This document shows, in pieces, positions 35,278-43,997 of a stretch of 64,000 bases of DNA. Made by a program: the position numbers and the translations under genes. The notes beneath the pieces are model-generated. The model had not been told where the DNA came from. It did not search any database and saw only the letters and a program-made list of their open reading frames with translations. Source of the stretch: Cohnella abietis (GTDB taxonomy: Bacteria; Bacillota; Bacilli; Paenibacillales; Paenibacillaceae); contig NZ_AP019400.1 of the NCBI RefSeq assembly GCF_004295585.1, positions 5,797,501 through 5,861,500 on the forward strand, written 5' to 3'. How positions within the stretch are numbered: position 1 is the first letter of the stretch; every line of letters begins with the position of its first letter.

Positions 35278-35492
35278 TTCATTCCCCCACTCTACGTCGC
35301 AAATAACATTAACTACTCTGTATTTCTAACAATAAGCTCGAATTATTAGATCTTGTGCATAATGAATATTTGAAAGATATGTAATTAGCTAACCGATATC
35401 AAGTAATTGTAAGAAGTTGTTAGTAAAGTATGTGGCTACGACTCACATTTACCCACATACAGCCTCCCCTCCTATTACTCGTATTTGCGCAC

Positions 35493-35540
35493 AAAAAAAG
35501 CCACAATAGCTACCGGACTTACCAGCGCATCGTGACTTCC
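35493..35540 (-). terminator. Intrinsic terminator after mutY
   Basis: On the minus strand AGTCACGAT pairs imperfectly with ATTGTGGCT and is followed by TTTTTTTG. Confidence 0.65.
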
Positions 35541-35549
35541 TATAGTCAA

Positions 35550-36662
35550 TTAATTCCTACTTTGAATAAAATATTCTGTAAGCAATTTGCGGAAAACATT
35601 AGGCCAAACAAAGCTTTCGAACTCTTCCGCACCCACCCACTTATAAGAGGTCCGATCGGTCACATACTCCTCATCGAGTGCAACCGCTGCTAACACTCTA
35701 ATATTCCAAATAAGATGGGTAAATATATGCTGCGCATCTCCAACAACATGCTCGGTAGCTTTAACCTTAACGCCGTCCTCAGACAGTGCAGCCTCTATCT
35801 CTTGCTTACCCAAAGCTAGCATGTCCCATGCTGCCGCATCCAGCACCTCGATATGTGGCAGCTCCCACATCCTTGCGAGCAGACCAGTATCCGGCCGCTG
35901 CCTAACTAATACTTTGCCCGCATGCTGCCCGCTCCCCTCGATTAAAGCTGCGAAACGGAACACAGGCTTGGGCTTTTTCGCTTTAGTTTTCACAGGCAGC
36001 TCTCGTTCTCTACCTTCAAGACGCCCTAAGCATAGCTGCGTAACAGGACACTCCAGGCACGAAGGAGATTTAGGTGTGCACACCATCGCCCCCAGCTCCA
36101 TTAGAGCTTGATTGAAGTCAGCTGCTTCCCCATCCGGAATAAGCTCTTGAGCAATGCTCTCGATACCGATCCGAGTGGCTGGTTTTGCGATGTCCTCCTC
36201 TAAGCAGAAGTAACGTGATAGCACTCGCATGACGTTACCGTCTACAGCAGGCTCAGATTGATTATAAGCTATGCTAAGGATCGCTCCTGCTGTGTAGGGA
36301 CCTACCCCTTTCAAGCTGGACACAGCCTTCTTATTGCTCGGAACTACTCCTCCGTACTGCTCAACAACCTCACGAACAGCAGCTTGCAGATTACGTGCTC
36401 TAGAATAGTAGCCCAACCCTTCCCAATGCTTAAGCACATCTTCCTCAGGAGCTTCGGCCAAATGCTGAGGCGTAGGAAACCGATCCATGAACCGGTTGAA
36501 ATAAGGAATGACTGTATCTACTCGGGTTTGCTGTAGCATGATTTCCGATACCCAGATGTGGTAGGGATTGCGGCTCCTTCTCCAAGGTAAATCCCTTCGT
36601 TCCTTGCGGTACCATCTCAGTAATTGTGTGCTGAAATACTGTTTATTCTCTTCCATGCTCAC
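35550..36662 (-). CDS. mutY: A/G-specific adenine glycosylase
   Basis: 370-residue base-excision repair enzyme that removes adenine mispaired with 8-oxoguanine. The N-terminal domain has WVSEIMLQQTRVDTVIPYF, the helix-hairpin-helix SLKGVGPYTAGAILSIAY with catalytic Asp in VDGNVMRVLSR, and the [4Fe-4S] cluster motif CTPKSPSCLECPVTQLC. The C-terminal NUDIX-like MutT-fold domain (about 230-370) recognises 8-oxoG. The likely start is GTG 36662 with GAGGG 9 nt upstream; an ATG six bases later is the alternative. It begins 2 nt after the AraC-family gene ends. Confidence 0.96.
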   Translation of the reverse strand: MSMEENKQYFSTQLLRWYRKERRDLPWRRSRNPYHIWVSEIMLQQTRVDTVIPYFNRFMDRFPTPQHLAEAPEEDVLKHWEGLGYYSRARNLQAAVREVVEQYGGVVPSNKKAVSSLKGVGPYTAGAILSIAYNQSEPAVDGNVMRVLSRYFCLEEDIAKPATRIGIESIAQELIPDGEAADFNQALMELGAMVCTPKSPSCLECPVTQLCLGRLEGRERELPVKTKAKKPKPVFRFAALIEGSGQHAGKVLVRQRPDTGLLARMWELPHIEVLDAAAWDMLALGKQEIEAALSEDGVKVKATEHVVGDAQHIFTHLIWNIRVLAAVALDEEYVTDRTSYKWVGAEEFESFVWPNVFRKLLTEYFIQSRN

Positions 36663-36664
36663 GT

Positions 36665-37537
36665 CTATTTGCCCTCTCCCCGATTCGACAGATCACCTGA
36701 AGTACCGAAGGCTGCCGACTGTTTACGATAGTGACTCGGTGTCACTCCTGTATGCGTCTTGAACATTCTTGAAAAATAGTAAATCTGCATACCTACTTTG
36801 CTAGCAACAGCAGATACATTCCATTCCTGCTGTAATAGTAGGCTTTTGGCTAGCTCCATGCGGCGCAAATTCACATACTGAATAGGCGAATATCCTAATA
36901 TGCTTTTGAAAAATACAATAAAGTAATTGGGATGTAAAAATACCTGCTTAGCTAAATTTTCTACAGTTATGTTGTCCGCCAAATGTTCATCTATATAATT
37001 AAGCACTAAATCGATTTTCTGAAGTTCCTCCGATGGAGCGCCATCATTCATATTAATAGGGAAGCTGTCTAAGTAAGTACTGATTAAATCCAGCATGGAT
37101 GCCTTGATCTTAAGCCTTGAGGTTAACTTATCCCCATTGATCTCTTCTATTATACGCTCTAATAACTTAGAAGTGGCGCCTATGTCCGTTAGTTGAATAT
37201 GATAAGGGATTTGCAGAACTCTATAGAGATCACGGTCCTCATAGCTGCTCCTGAAATGACACCATTGCAAGATGAGCTGTTCATCAGGGTCAATTGCGAT
37301 TCGATGAGATCTTCCTGATAGCAAAATGCAGAGCTTCCCTCTAACTAGCTGAATTTCATCATTTTGAACAATCAGCCTACCTGCGCCTTCCTTGACAAAT
37401 AAGAAGCGATTACAATCATAAACATCCTCCCGGTCCTTGAGGGAAGAAGCATTAAGCACCGTTTCTGCAGCTGCTGTCACTTCTATATTCATGTGCTCGA
37501 AATGTTTCATCATGATAGTTAAATAATTCGTTGTCAT
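36665..37537 (-). CDS. AraC-family transcriptional regulator
   Basis: 290 residues. An N-terminal cupin-like sensor domain (about 30-110, RFLFVKEGAGRLIVQNDEI, LVRGKLCILLSGRSHRI) and a C-terminal AraC/XylS DNA-binding domain (about 180-275) with two helix-turn-helices: ITVENLAKQVFLHPNYF and WNVSAVASKVGMQIYYFSRMF, then GVTPSHYRK. Members usually control sugar or transport genes. The start is ATG 37537 with TTGGAG 8 nt upstream. The gene precedes mutY by 2 nt, an unusual pairing whose functional meaning is unclear. Confidence 0.9.
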   Translation of the reverse strand: MTTNYLTIMMKHFEHMNIEVTAAAETVLNASSLKDREDVYDCNRFLFVKEGAGRLIVQNDEIQLVRGKLCILLSGRSHRIAIDPDEQLILQWCHFRSSYEDRDLYRVLQIPYHIQLTDIGATSKLLERIIEEINGDKLTSRLKIKASMLDLISTYLDSFPINMNDGAPSEELQKIDLVLNYIDEHLADNITVENLAKQVFLHPNYFIVFFKSILGYSPIQYVNLRRMELAKSLLLQQEWNVSAVASKVGMQIYYFSRMFKTHTGVTPSHYRKQSAAFGTSGDLSNRGEGK

Positions 37538-37561
37538 CTCTGCGCTCCAATATCCGGATGT

Positions 37562-37597
37562 AAAAATAACAGCCCGATTGTGGATACAACCGGACTG
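37562..37597 (-). terminator. Intrinsic terminator after acpS
   Basis: On the minus strand AGTCCGGTTGT pairs with ACAATCGGGCT, followed by GTTATTTTTA. Confidence 0.75.
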
Positions 37598-37606
37598 CCT
37601 CCGTTT

Positions 37607-37996
37607 TTACTTTTCGATTACTACCGTTGCTGCCGCCAACGAGCGCTCATGAGTGATCGCAATATGTATCTTATAGGAATCACTTGCCCATCCCAGACGT
37701 TTAATGGACGCTTCCGACAAGGAGCAGATTGGCTTACCTAATTTATCGGAAAGCACCTCAATATCCTTGAATCCTACGACAGCACCAATTCCACAGCCTA
37801 TAGCCTTAACAACTGCTTCTTTAGCAGCAAATCTTCCGCTAATAAATTCAAGTCGCCGGCGTAGCTGCAAGCTCCCTAAGCGTTTGCTTTCTTGCTCAGT
37901 CAGCACCCTTGCGACAAACCTATCGTTACCCGGTCCCGCAAGAAGCTTCTCCATCCGTGACAGCTCGACAACATCCAATCCAATTCCAACGATCAT
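37607..37996 (-). CDS. acpS: Holo-[acyl-carrier-protein] synthase
   Basis: 129-residue trimeric-type phosphopantetheinyl transferase that activates ACP with CoA. Magnesium ligands are in MIVGIGLDVVELSRM (Asp8) and GRFAAKEAVVKAIGCG (Glu). ATG 37996 lies 8 nt after the nadE stop with only a weak ribosome site (CGGAG, 3 nt), so translation may depend on coupling with nadE. Confidence 0.95.
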   Translation of the reverse strand: MIVGIGLDVVELSRMEKLLAGPGNDRFVARVLTEQESKRLGSLQLRRRLEFISGRFAAKEAVVKAIGCGIGAVVGFKDIEVLSDKLGKPICSLSEASIKRLGWASDSYKIHIAITHERSLAAATVVIEK

Positions 37997-38004
37997 CGGC
38001 TCCG

Positions 38005-38814
38005 TTAAATCCCGGGGATAAGCTGTCTTTTGTGCTGCGTACGCAAGTAATGCTTTTCAAGTATGTCCCGAGCTTCAGCATTGATTTCCTTGCCTTCAAG
38101 GTACGAGCTATTATCCTCATAGGATACACCAAGCTCATCCTCATCAGTTTGCCCTTCCCACAGGCCAGCTGTAGGAGCTTTATTCACGATACTCTCAGGA
38201 ACGCCTAATCTGGTAGCTAATTCACGAACCTGACGTTTGTTAAGACTGCTAAGTGGAGTAATATCAACAGCCCCATCTCCCCACTTCGTGAAGAAGCCCG
38301 TTAATGCCTCAGAAGCATGATCCGTGCCTACAACAAGCAGATTAAGATCAAAAGCGAGAGCATACTGTACGACCATCCGTGTACGTGCTTTGACGTTACC
38401 TTTTCCTCCACGGCTGATGTGACGATTAATACCCAATACTTTAAAAGCATATTCTGTTTCTAATGCAATCTCATCAACAGCTTCGGCAATGTTCGTCTCT
38501 ACCTTATGCTTTAGATTAAATGCTTCTGCTACCTCATAGCTATGATCAATATCTTCCTGCTCACCGTAAGGCTGTAATACACCAAGCGTCATATATTCTT
38601 GGCCTGTTTCCTGGGAAAGCTCATCCGTTGCACGTTTACAGAGCCCTGCAGCAACCGCGCTGTCGATGCCACCACTAATAGCAATAAGTAACCCTGTTGC
38701 GCTCGCCTTTTTGACGTAATCCTTAAGGAAGTCGACTCTACGCTTTATTTCCTCATCAACATCAATCTTTGGTTTAACGCCTAGCTTCGCAATAATCTCT
38801 TGTTGGATTGTCAT
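38005..38814 (-). CDS. nadE: NH3-dependent NAD synthetase
   Basis: 269-residue enzyme that amidates deamido-NAD in the last step of NAD synthesis. The PP-loop ISGGIDSAVAAGLC binds ATP; GTDHASEALTGFFTKWGDG and LNKRQVRELA follow, as in ammonia-dependent NadE. There is no glutaminase domain. The start is ATG 38814 with AGGGGGA 7 nt upstream; an in-frame ATG at 38865 lies inside the previous terminator region and is rejected. It forms an operon with acpS. Confidence 0.96.
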   Translation of the reverse strand: MTIQQEIIAKLGVKPKIDVDEEIKRRVDFLKDYVKKASATGLLIAISGGIDSAVAAGLCKRATDELSQETGQEYMTLGVLQPYGEQEDIDHSYEVAEAFNLKHKVETNIAEAVDEIALETEYAFKVLGINRHISRGGKGNVKARTRMVVQYALAFDLNLLVVGTDHASEALTGFFTKWGDGAVDITPLSSLNKRQVRELATRLGVPESIVNKAPTAGLWEGQTDEDELGVSYEDNSSYLEGKEINAEARDILEKHYLRTQHKRQLIPGI

Positions 38815-38831
38815 TGAACTTTCCCCCTTAA

Positions 38832-38878
38832 CAAAAATATCCCGTTGGCTTCGCCACAATGGCATAAGCCCCCGGGAT
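38832..38878 (-). terminator. Intrinsic terminator after the bacilliredoxin gene
   Basis: On the minus strand ATCCCG pairs with CGGGAT, with inner GGCTT/GAAGCC, followed by ATTTTTGTT. Confidence 0.75.
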
Positions 38879-38888
38879 GTAATAATGA

Positions 38889-39323
38889 TTACCGGCAGAA
38901 ACGATCGAAGGCAGATGTCAGATCAGCGGCAATGTCGCCAGCGCTGCGATTCTCAATTTGGTGCCGTTCAATAAAGTGAACAAGCTCTCCGTCTTTCAGT
39001 AAGGCAATTGACGGGGAGGAAGGTGGATAAGGCAAGAAGTATTCACGTGCCTTAGCAGTTGCTTCCTTGTCCTGTCCTGCGAACACCGTATAGAGGTGGT
39101 CAGGTAACACATCATGCTGCAATGCATCAGCAACACCTGGACGGCATTGGCCAGCTGCACAGCCACAGACAGAGTTAATTACGATTAATGTCGTACCAGA
39201 AGCCGTAGGAATCTTAGCTTCAACTTCTTCAGGTGTAGTTAGCTCTTGTATGCCCAACCGAGTCAAATCATCACGCATAGGTTGAACAGAATTCATCATA
39301 TATCTTTCGAAAGACATCGACAT
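38889..39323 (-). CDS. Bacilliredoxin (BrxA/BrxB, YphP/YqiW family)
   Basis: 144-residue thioredoxin-like protein that removes bacillithiol from oxidised protein cysteines. The redox motif is CGC in VINSVCGCAAGQCRPG. FAGQDKEATAKAREYF and PYPPSSPSIALLKDGELVHF are typical of the family. The start is ATG 39323 with GAGGG 7 nt upstream; a second Met two codons later is the alternative. A strong promoter lies at 39383-39412. The family implies a bacillithiol-using Firmicute. Which of the two paralogues this is cannot be told. Confidence 0.95.
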   Translation of the reverse strand: MSMSFERYMMNSVQPMRDDLTRLGIQELTTPEEVEAKIPTASGTTLIVINSVCGCAAGQCRPGVADALQHDVLPDHLYTVFAGQDKEATAKAREYFLPYPPSSPSIALLKDGELVHFIERHQIENRSAGDIAADLTSAFDRFCR

Positions 39324-39382
39324 AAGGAGGCCCTCGCTTTCCGAATCTTATAATTAACGGCTTAGTTGTTCCGCTTCCTCTT

Positions 39383-39412
39383 ATTATACCGCGCAGCTAT
39401 AAGCTCCGTCAA
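39383..39412 (-). promoter_or_regulatory. SigA-type promoter of the bacilliredoxin gene
   Basis: Minus strand TTGACG (39412-39407) and TATAAT (39388-39383) with an 18-bp spacer; a near-consensus pair about 60 bp upstream of the ATG. Confidence 0.75.
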
Positions 39413-39541
39413 AACAAGTATCAGCAGCCGCCTCCCAAATCGCATAAACAGCTGTTGCCGATTCTTTCTCGTATAAAAAGGGGCGATAACGACATGATTT
39501 AACGCACATAAAGCGTTATTTCACTGCCGCATCACCCACCT

Positions 39542-39718
39542 TCAAGGCTCATCCAGCACTTCAGGCACCGGAAAATACTCATCGTCGTCCCAATCGCCGA
39601 ACGGCTTCCACTGACCCCGGTTGTCGCGGAACTCCGATCGAATTTCGATTTTGATCGATTCCGATTCCGAATCGTTATTCCCACAGGCAGGCTTAATACC
39701 TGCATATGGCTTGCTCAT
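39542..39718 (-). CDS. Small acidic protein of 58 residues, unknown
   Basis: An open frame from ATG 39718 to TGA 39542. The sequence begins MSKPYAGIKPACGNNDSE, goes through an alternating SESIKIEIRSEFRDNRG and ends in a very acidic aromatic tail GDWDDDEYFPVPEVLDEP. The ribosome site is poor (TGGTCG), but it begins 20 nt after the small gene at 39739, so coupled translation is plausible. No family recognised. Composition is protein-like, with no stop codons or repeats. Confidence 0.5.
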   Translation of the reverse strand: MSKPYAGIKPACGNNDSESESIKIEIRSEFRDNRGQWKPFGDWDDDEYFPVPEVLDEP

Positions 39719-39738
39719 CTTATCGACCAGGTATTTGC

Positions 39739-39864
39739 TTAAGTCGACGGACGATTAGGTCCATCCAGTTTCTTGTCATATCCCGGGGATTGCGGTGAAC
39801 GTTCTTTTTTGGCGCGATCGGCTTCTTTCCGCCCGGATTTCGACGGTCCTTGAGAGTTTGGCAT
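39739..39864 (-). CDS. Small basic protein of 41 residues, unknown
   Basis: Starts MPNSQGPSKSGRKEADRAKK and ends NRPST. It is hydrophilic, rich in K, R, S, P and G, without a hydrophobic core, like many small spore-associated or disordered Bacillales proteins. The ATG at 39864 has a perfect AGGAGG at good spacing (minus-strand reading ...CTAGGAGGATGCTTCC then ATG). The excellent ribosome site is the main evidence that it is real. A function is not proposed. Confidence 0.65.
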   Translation of the reverse strand: MPNSQGPSKSGRKEADRAKKERSPQSPGYDKKLDGPNRPST

Positions 39865-39940
39865 GGAAGCATCCTCCTAGTATGGATGTATCCTCCGTAG
39901 TGTAACCGAATTAAGACTCCTTATCCGTAGTTAACGTATT

Positions 39941-41599
39941 TCACCAACAAAATCGGTCCGGCTTACAGAACGATACGATAAAGATCGTTCCTTGTCCCTC
40001 TGTCGACTCTACATGAATTTTACCATTGTGCCTTTCAATGATGCTGAGACATAGAGCCAATCCAAGTCCAGTACCATTCATCTTCGTCGTAAAGAATGGC
40101 TCGAACAATTGCGCAAGCTTCTCCTCAGACATGCCAATACCGTTATCTATTACCCTAAGCTGGACAGTATCCTTGAAATTGATCGTTTCAATCTTAAGAA
40201 TTCCCTTATCATCCATTGCTTCCATTCCATTGCGCGCCAGATTGAGCACAAGCTGCTTAATTTCTTTACTATTCATCTGCAGCAAATCCATATCCTCGCA
40301 CAGCTGCAAATCTACCATCTGCCCTCTCATATTAGCGTCCGCCCATATAAGAGGTGACAATTCATTCAGTAAATCATTTAGATTCGACGATTCTTTCTCT
40401 ACAATTCGGTTCTGGGCTAATGAAAGAAAGTCGTTAATGATACCGTTTGCACGATCTAGTTCATCTAATACAATGCGAAAATACGACTGCTGAGCGACAG
40501 GACTTCTCTCATTCAGCAATTGTATGAATCCTCTAATAACTGCCATCGGATTACGAATTTCATGTGTTATGCTTGCCGCCATCTGGCCGACCAGGCTGAG
40601 TCGCTCCATCCGATCAACCTCATCCTTCAGCCGATGAAGCTCAGTCACTTCATGTCCAATGAATAATACCCCCTCTGAGCCTTCCATTGGAGCGTTGTAC
40701 ATCGGACAGGAAACTGTGTAGAAGGTTCTTCCATTTACGCGCAGCATTTCGGTTAGCTTATCTTCACCCTTTAGGATACGTTCCACAGGGTTTGTCTCGA
40801 ATTTCAAGTCCATTTTCTCCATGAGGATCGAGAACTTCTTACCTAGAATATCGTTTCTTTCCACTGGATTAACAAACTTTAATGCCATGTCATTAACATG
40901 AGTAATGAGCCCCTTATTATCACAATAAACAACGATTAACGGGGAATTATCGATAAACTGCTGCAGCCTGCGCATTTCTTTACGATACTTGTTAGATACA
41001 TCACGAAGCTGGAATTGTAATTGTATTCGTTCAAAGCCTAGCTCGATAAAATGAACACTAACCATGGTAACGATAATGAAGAGGACACTAAAAGGTAGAG
41101 CAACCAAAAGGTAGGTAGGCAAAATTACGCTCTTTATTTCAGTAATAACAGTAATATGTTCGGCGATTTGGAAGAGTACTAGAAAGGTGAACAAGTACGC
41201 TACAATTTTCAGCTTTTTTTGTTTATTTCCTTCTTGAAATGCAGAAATACGAGATAATAGAATAGGAACATATATTATGAGGAATACAGCAAATATGTAA
41301 TATTCCCATCTGTGAGACATTTCTCCAACTCGAGAGGCCGTGTAGATGACTAGCATAAGGATCGCTGCTGGAGTACCCCCATACATAGTGCCAAGAATAA
41401 ACGGAATATTTCGGAAATCGAAATGAAAGCCTTCTTCAGACACTGAAGTAAAATGCATATTCAAAAGCATGGCAATGGTGCAAGTAATGCTCAGGAAAAG
41501 TTGCGTATAGCGGGTTCTCTCTGGTCTAGAATACCAGACCGTAAAAAGAAATACAGGTAGAAAAGTGATAAGGACTTGCAGCACTGAATCTTTCCACAT
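39941..41599 (-). CDS. Membrane sensor histidine kinase (KinB-like, 5TMR plus PAS)
   Basis: 552 residues. The N-terminal 5-6 membrane segments (about 10-190) fit the 5TMR_LYT sensor type, with RNIPFILGTMYGGTPAAIL. A PAS domain (about 210-325, FIDNSPLIVVYCDNKGLITH) is followed by HisKA with the phospho-acceptor in SITHEIRNPMAVIRGF, and HATPase with LVLNLARNGMEAM, DNGIGM and GTGLGLALC. This is the architecture of sporulation kinases of the KinB/KinD type. No response-regulator gene is adjacent, as expected for orphan phosphorelay kinases. The start is ATG 41599 because AGGAGG lies 8 nt upstream; the longer GTG start at 41659 lacks one. Confidence 0.9.
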   Translation of the reverse strand: MWKDSVLQVLITFLPVFLFTVWYSRPERTRYTQLFLSITCTIAMLLNMHFTSVSEEGFHFDFRNIPFILGTMYGGTPAAILMLVIYTASRVGEMSHRWEYYIFAVFLIIYVPILLSRISAFQEGNKQKKLKIVAYLFTFLVLFQIAEHITVITEIKSVILPTYLLVALPFSVLFIIVTMVSVHFIELGFERIQLQFQLRDVSNKYRKEMRRLQQFIDNSPLIVVYCDNKGLITHVNDMALKFVNPVERNDILGKKFSILMEKMDLKFETNPVERILKGEDKLTEMLRVNGRTFYTVSCPMYNAPMEGSEGVLFIGHEVTELHRLKDEVDRMERLSLVGQMAASITHEIRNPMAVIRGFIQLLNERSPVAQQSYFRIVLDELDRANGIINDFLSLAQNRIVEKESSNLNDLLNELSPLIWADANMRGQMVDLQLCEDMDLLQMNSKEIKQLVLNLARNGMEAMDDKGILKIETINFKDTVQLRVIDNGIGMSEEKLAQLFEPFFTTKMNGTGLGLALCLSIIERHNGKIHVESTEGQGTIFIVSFCKPDRFCW

Positions 41600-41837
41600 C
41601 CCGCGAACCTCCTGCATAAGCAGATCGACATCATACACTATTTTCCATTCTTTAATCACTATGATTAAAACACATCTTACTATAGGTTACAATAATCGGT
41701 AACTATTATTTATCTAATGATATCCGTTAATGTTGTTTGTTGCTGAAAAATGAAAAATAGGAATGAATCGACATTTTGCTAATATCTTCGTCAATGTTAC
41801 ACTTAAATAAATAAAACGATTGATCGGGAGTTATGTT

Positions 41838-43094
41838 ATGAAATACGAAGTTATTGTTATAGGCGGCGGCTCCGCCGGTTTAATGGCGAGCATTGCTGCA
41901 AGTAAGCATGGATCTAGCGTACTACTGTTGGACAAGGGAGAAAAGCTGGGACGTAAGCTCGGAATCTCTGGTGGGGGAAGATGCAATGTCACGAACAATA
42001 AAGATATCGATGAGCTTATCAAGCATATACCGGGCAATGGGCGTTTCTTGCACAGCTCCTTCGCCAATTTCGACAATAAGGCTATTATTTCGTTCTTTGA
42101 GAATCTCGGAATTCGACTGAAGGAAGAGGATAACGGCCGTATGTTTCCCGTAACAGATAAAGCCAAAACAGTAGTAGACACCCTCGTTAACCAGGTGCTT
42201 AAGCAAGGTGTTGAAATAAAGCTCAATTCGCCTGTTGAAACCATTCTATATGATAAACAAAAGGTAGCAGGGGTTCGGCTTAAATCTGGAGAGGTGCTCA
42301 GCTGCCGTGCAGTTATCGTTGCATCAGGAGGCAAATCTGTACCTCAAACCGGATCAACGGGAGACGGTTATCCGTGGGCGGAAAAGGCGGGGCATACGAT
42401 AACAGAGCTGTTTCCTACAGAGGTTCCCTTGACGTCTAATGAACCCTTCATTACAAGCAAAGAGCTTCAGGGGCTGTCCCTAAGAGACGTATCTCTATCC
42501 GTATGGAACCCTAAAGGCAAGAAAATCATAGAGCACCAAGGCGACATGCTCTTTACCCATTTTGGCATCTCGGGTCCGATTGCACTGCGCTGCAGTCAAT
42601 TCGTGGTCAAAGCATTGAAGCAATTTCAAGTTGGGAATATTGAAGTATCCGTCGATTTAATGCCTGAGCATAGTGTTGACGAGGTGTATACAGAAACCTT
42701 GAAGCTTGTTGAGCGTGAGTCAAAAAAAGCAATCAAAAACATTCTAAAGAGCTGCTTGCCCGAGAAGTTCATCCCGATTTTGCTGCAAAAATCCGAGCTA
42801 TCTGAAACACTCACCTACGATAATATTCCGAAGCAGGATTGGATGCAGTTAGCCAAGCTCATTAAGCGGTTCCCGATTAGAGTATATGGGACTCTGTCTA
42901 TCGAGGATGCATTCGTTACAGGCGGGGGCATTAACCTGAAGGAGATAGATCCTAGAACGATGGAGTCTAAGCTTGTCGATGGCTTGTATTTCTGCGGAGA
43001 AATTCTCGATATTCACGGCTATACAGGCGGCTATAACATTACAGCAGCTTTCTCTACGGGATACACGGCTGGTATGAATGCTGTTATGCGGTAG
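41838..43094 (+). CDS. HI0933-family FAD-dependent oxidoreductase (YtfP-like)
   Basis: 418-residue flavoprotein. The N-terminal Rossmann motif is VIVIGGGSAGLMASIAASKHG; the family signature GISGGGRCNVTNNKDI follows, then MFPVTDKAKTVVDTL. The C-terminal FAD contact is VDGLYFCGEILDIHGYTGGYNITAAFSTGY. The reaction is unknown in most bacteria; the fold suggests NAD(P)H-linked flavin chemistry. The start is ATG 41838 with GGGAG 7 nt upstream; a TTG at 41820 is less supported. It is convergent with the sugar permease and shares its terminator. Confidence 0.9.
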   Translation: MKYEVIVIGGGSAGLMASIAASKHGSSVLLLDKGEKLGRKLGISGGGRCNVTNNKDIDELIKHIPGNGRFLHSSFANFDNKAIISFFENLGIRLKEEDNGRMFPVTDKAKTVVDTLVNQVLKQGVEIKLNSPVETILYDKQKVAGVRLKSGEVLSCRAVIVASGGKSVPQTGSTGDGYPWAEKAGHTITELFPTEVPLTSNEPFITSKELQGLSLRDVSLSVWNPKGKKIIEHQGDMLFTHFGISGPIALRCSQFVVKALKQFQVGNIEVSVDLMPEHSVDEVYTETLKLVERESKKAIKNILKSCLPEKFIPILLQKSELSETLTYDNIPKQDWMQLAKLIKRFPIRVYGTLSIEDAFVTGGGINLKEIDPRTMESKLVDGLYFCGEILDIHGYTGGYNITAAFSTGYTAGMNAVMR

Positions 43095-43110
43095 ATGTGG
43101 CGAGTGGATA

Positions 43111-43162
43111 AAAAAGGAGCGCACTGCATCGAGGAAAACCCGATGCAATACGCTCTCTTTTT
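43111..43162. terminator. Bidirectional terminator between convergent genes
   Basis: GAGCGCACTGCATCG pairs with CGATGCAATACGCTC across an 8-nt loop; A5 precedes and CTTTTT follows, so it can serve both directions. Confidence 0.88.
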
Positions 43163-43985
43163 ATTTGGTGCCGGTAAATGTAATTCCTTTGACGAAGAAG
43201 CGGTTGAAGAAAATATAAATCAAAAGCGCAGGAATCGTCATAATGATCGATGCCGCCATGATATAATTCCAGAAGCTTATATACTGTCCCTTGAACGTAT
43301 TCAATCCAACAGACAAAGTAAACATTGCCTTATCAGACATAAGCATTAGCGGCTTCAAGAACTCGTTCCAGGCTCCCATGAAGATGAAGATCGTTTGTGC
43401 TGCAAGAGCAGGCTTGGCCAGAGGTAACACAACCTTTGTGAACAAACCGAACCGTCCTAATCCGTCCAGTTCCGCAGCCTCCTCCAGCTCCTTAGGGAAG
43501 CTGATGAAAAACTGCCTCATCATAAAGATATACGTAGCTTGAGCAGCCATCGGAACAATAATCGCCTGATAGCTATTTAGCCAGTTCAGCTCCTTAATGA
43601 TCAGATAGCTCGGAATAATCGTTAATTGACCCGGAATCATGATCATCGCAAGAATGCTGTAAAACATCAGCGTGCTTCCCGGGAAACGAATTCTAGCCAG
43701 TGCATAACCCGCCATCGAGTTAAACAACAGATTAAACGCTGTTACCGTGACGGCAATAAATGCGCTGTTGAAAAACCATCGAACGAACAGCGGCTCCTGC
43801 CGGAAAATCGTCCGGTAATTATCTAAAGTGAAATGCTTAGGTATAAAATTAATACCCCCAGCAACTATTTCCGGCAGGGTTTTGAATGAAGCTGACAAAG
43901 CCCACACAAACGGAACAAATGTTATGACCGCATATAAAGCTAGAAGGATATAGAAAAACGGTCTAAATCGATTTGACGAACGCAA
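43161..43985 (-). CDS. Sugar ABC transporter permease (MalG-type)
   Basis: About 274 residues with six membrane segments. The cytoplasmic EAA loop EEAAELDGLGRFGLFTKVVLPLAKPAL contacts the ATPase and is of CUT1 type. The likely start is TTG 43985, because AGGAGG lies 8 nt before it; the ATG at 43991 is only 2 nt from the same site. It works with the permease at 43998 and the binding protein at 45072. No ATP-binding gene is in the cluster, so the importer must share an MsmK-type ATPase encoded elsewhere, as is common in Bacillales. Confidence 0.92.
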   Translation of the reverse strand: MRSSNRFRPFFYILLALYAVITFVPFVWALSASFKTLPEIVAGGINFIPKHFTLDNYRTIFRQEPLFVRWFFNSAFIAVTVTAFNLLFNSMAGYALARIRFPGSTLMFYSILAMIMIPGQLTIIPSYLIIKELNWLNSYQAIIVPMAAQATYIFMMRQFFISFPKELEEAAELDGLGRFGLFTKVVLPLAKPALAAQTIFIFMGAWNEFLKPLMLMSDKAMFTLSVGLNTFKGQYISFWNYIMAASIIMTIPALLIYIFFNRFFVKGITFTGTK

Positions 43986-43997
43986 TTCCATCCCCTC

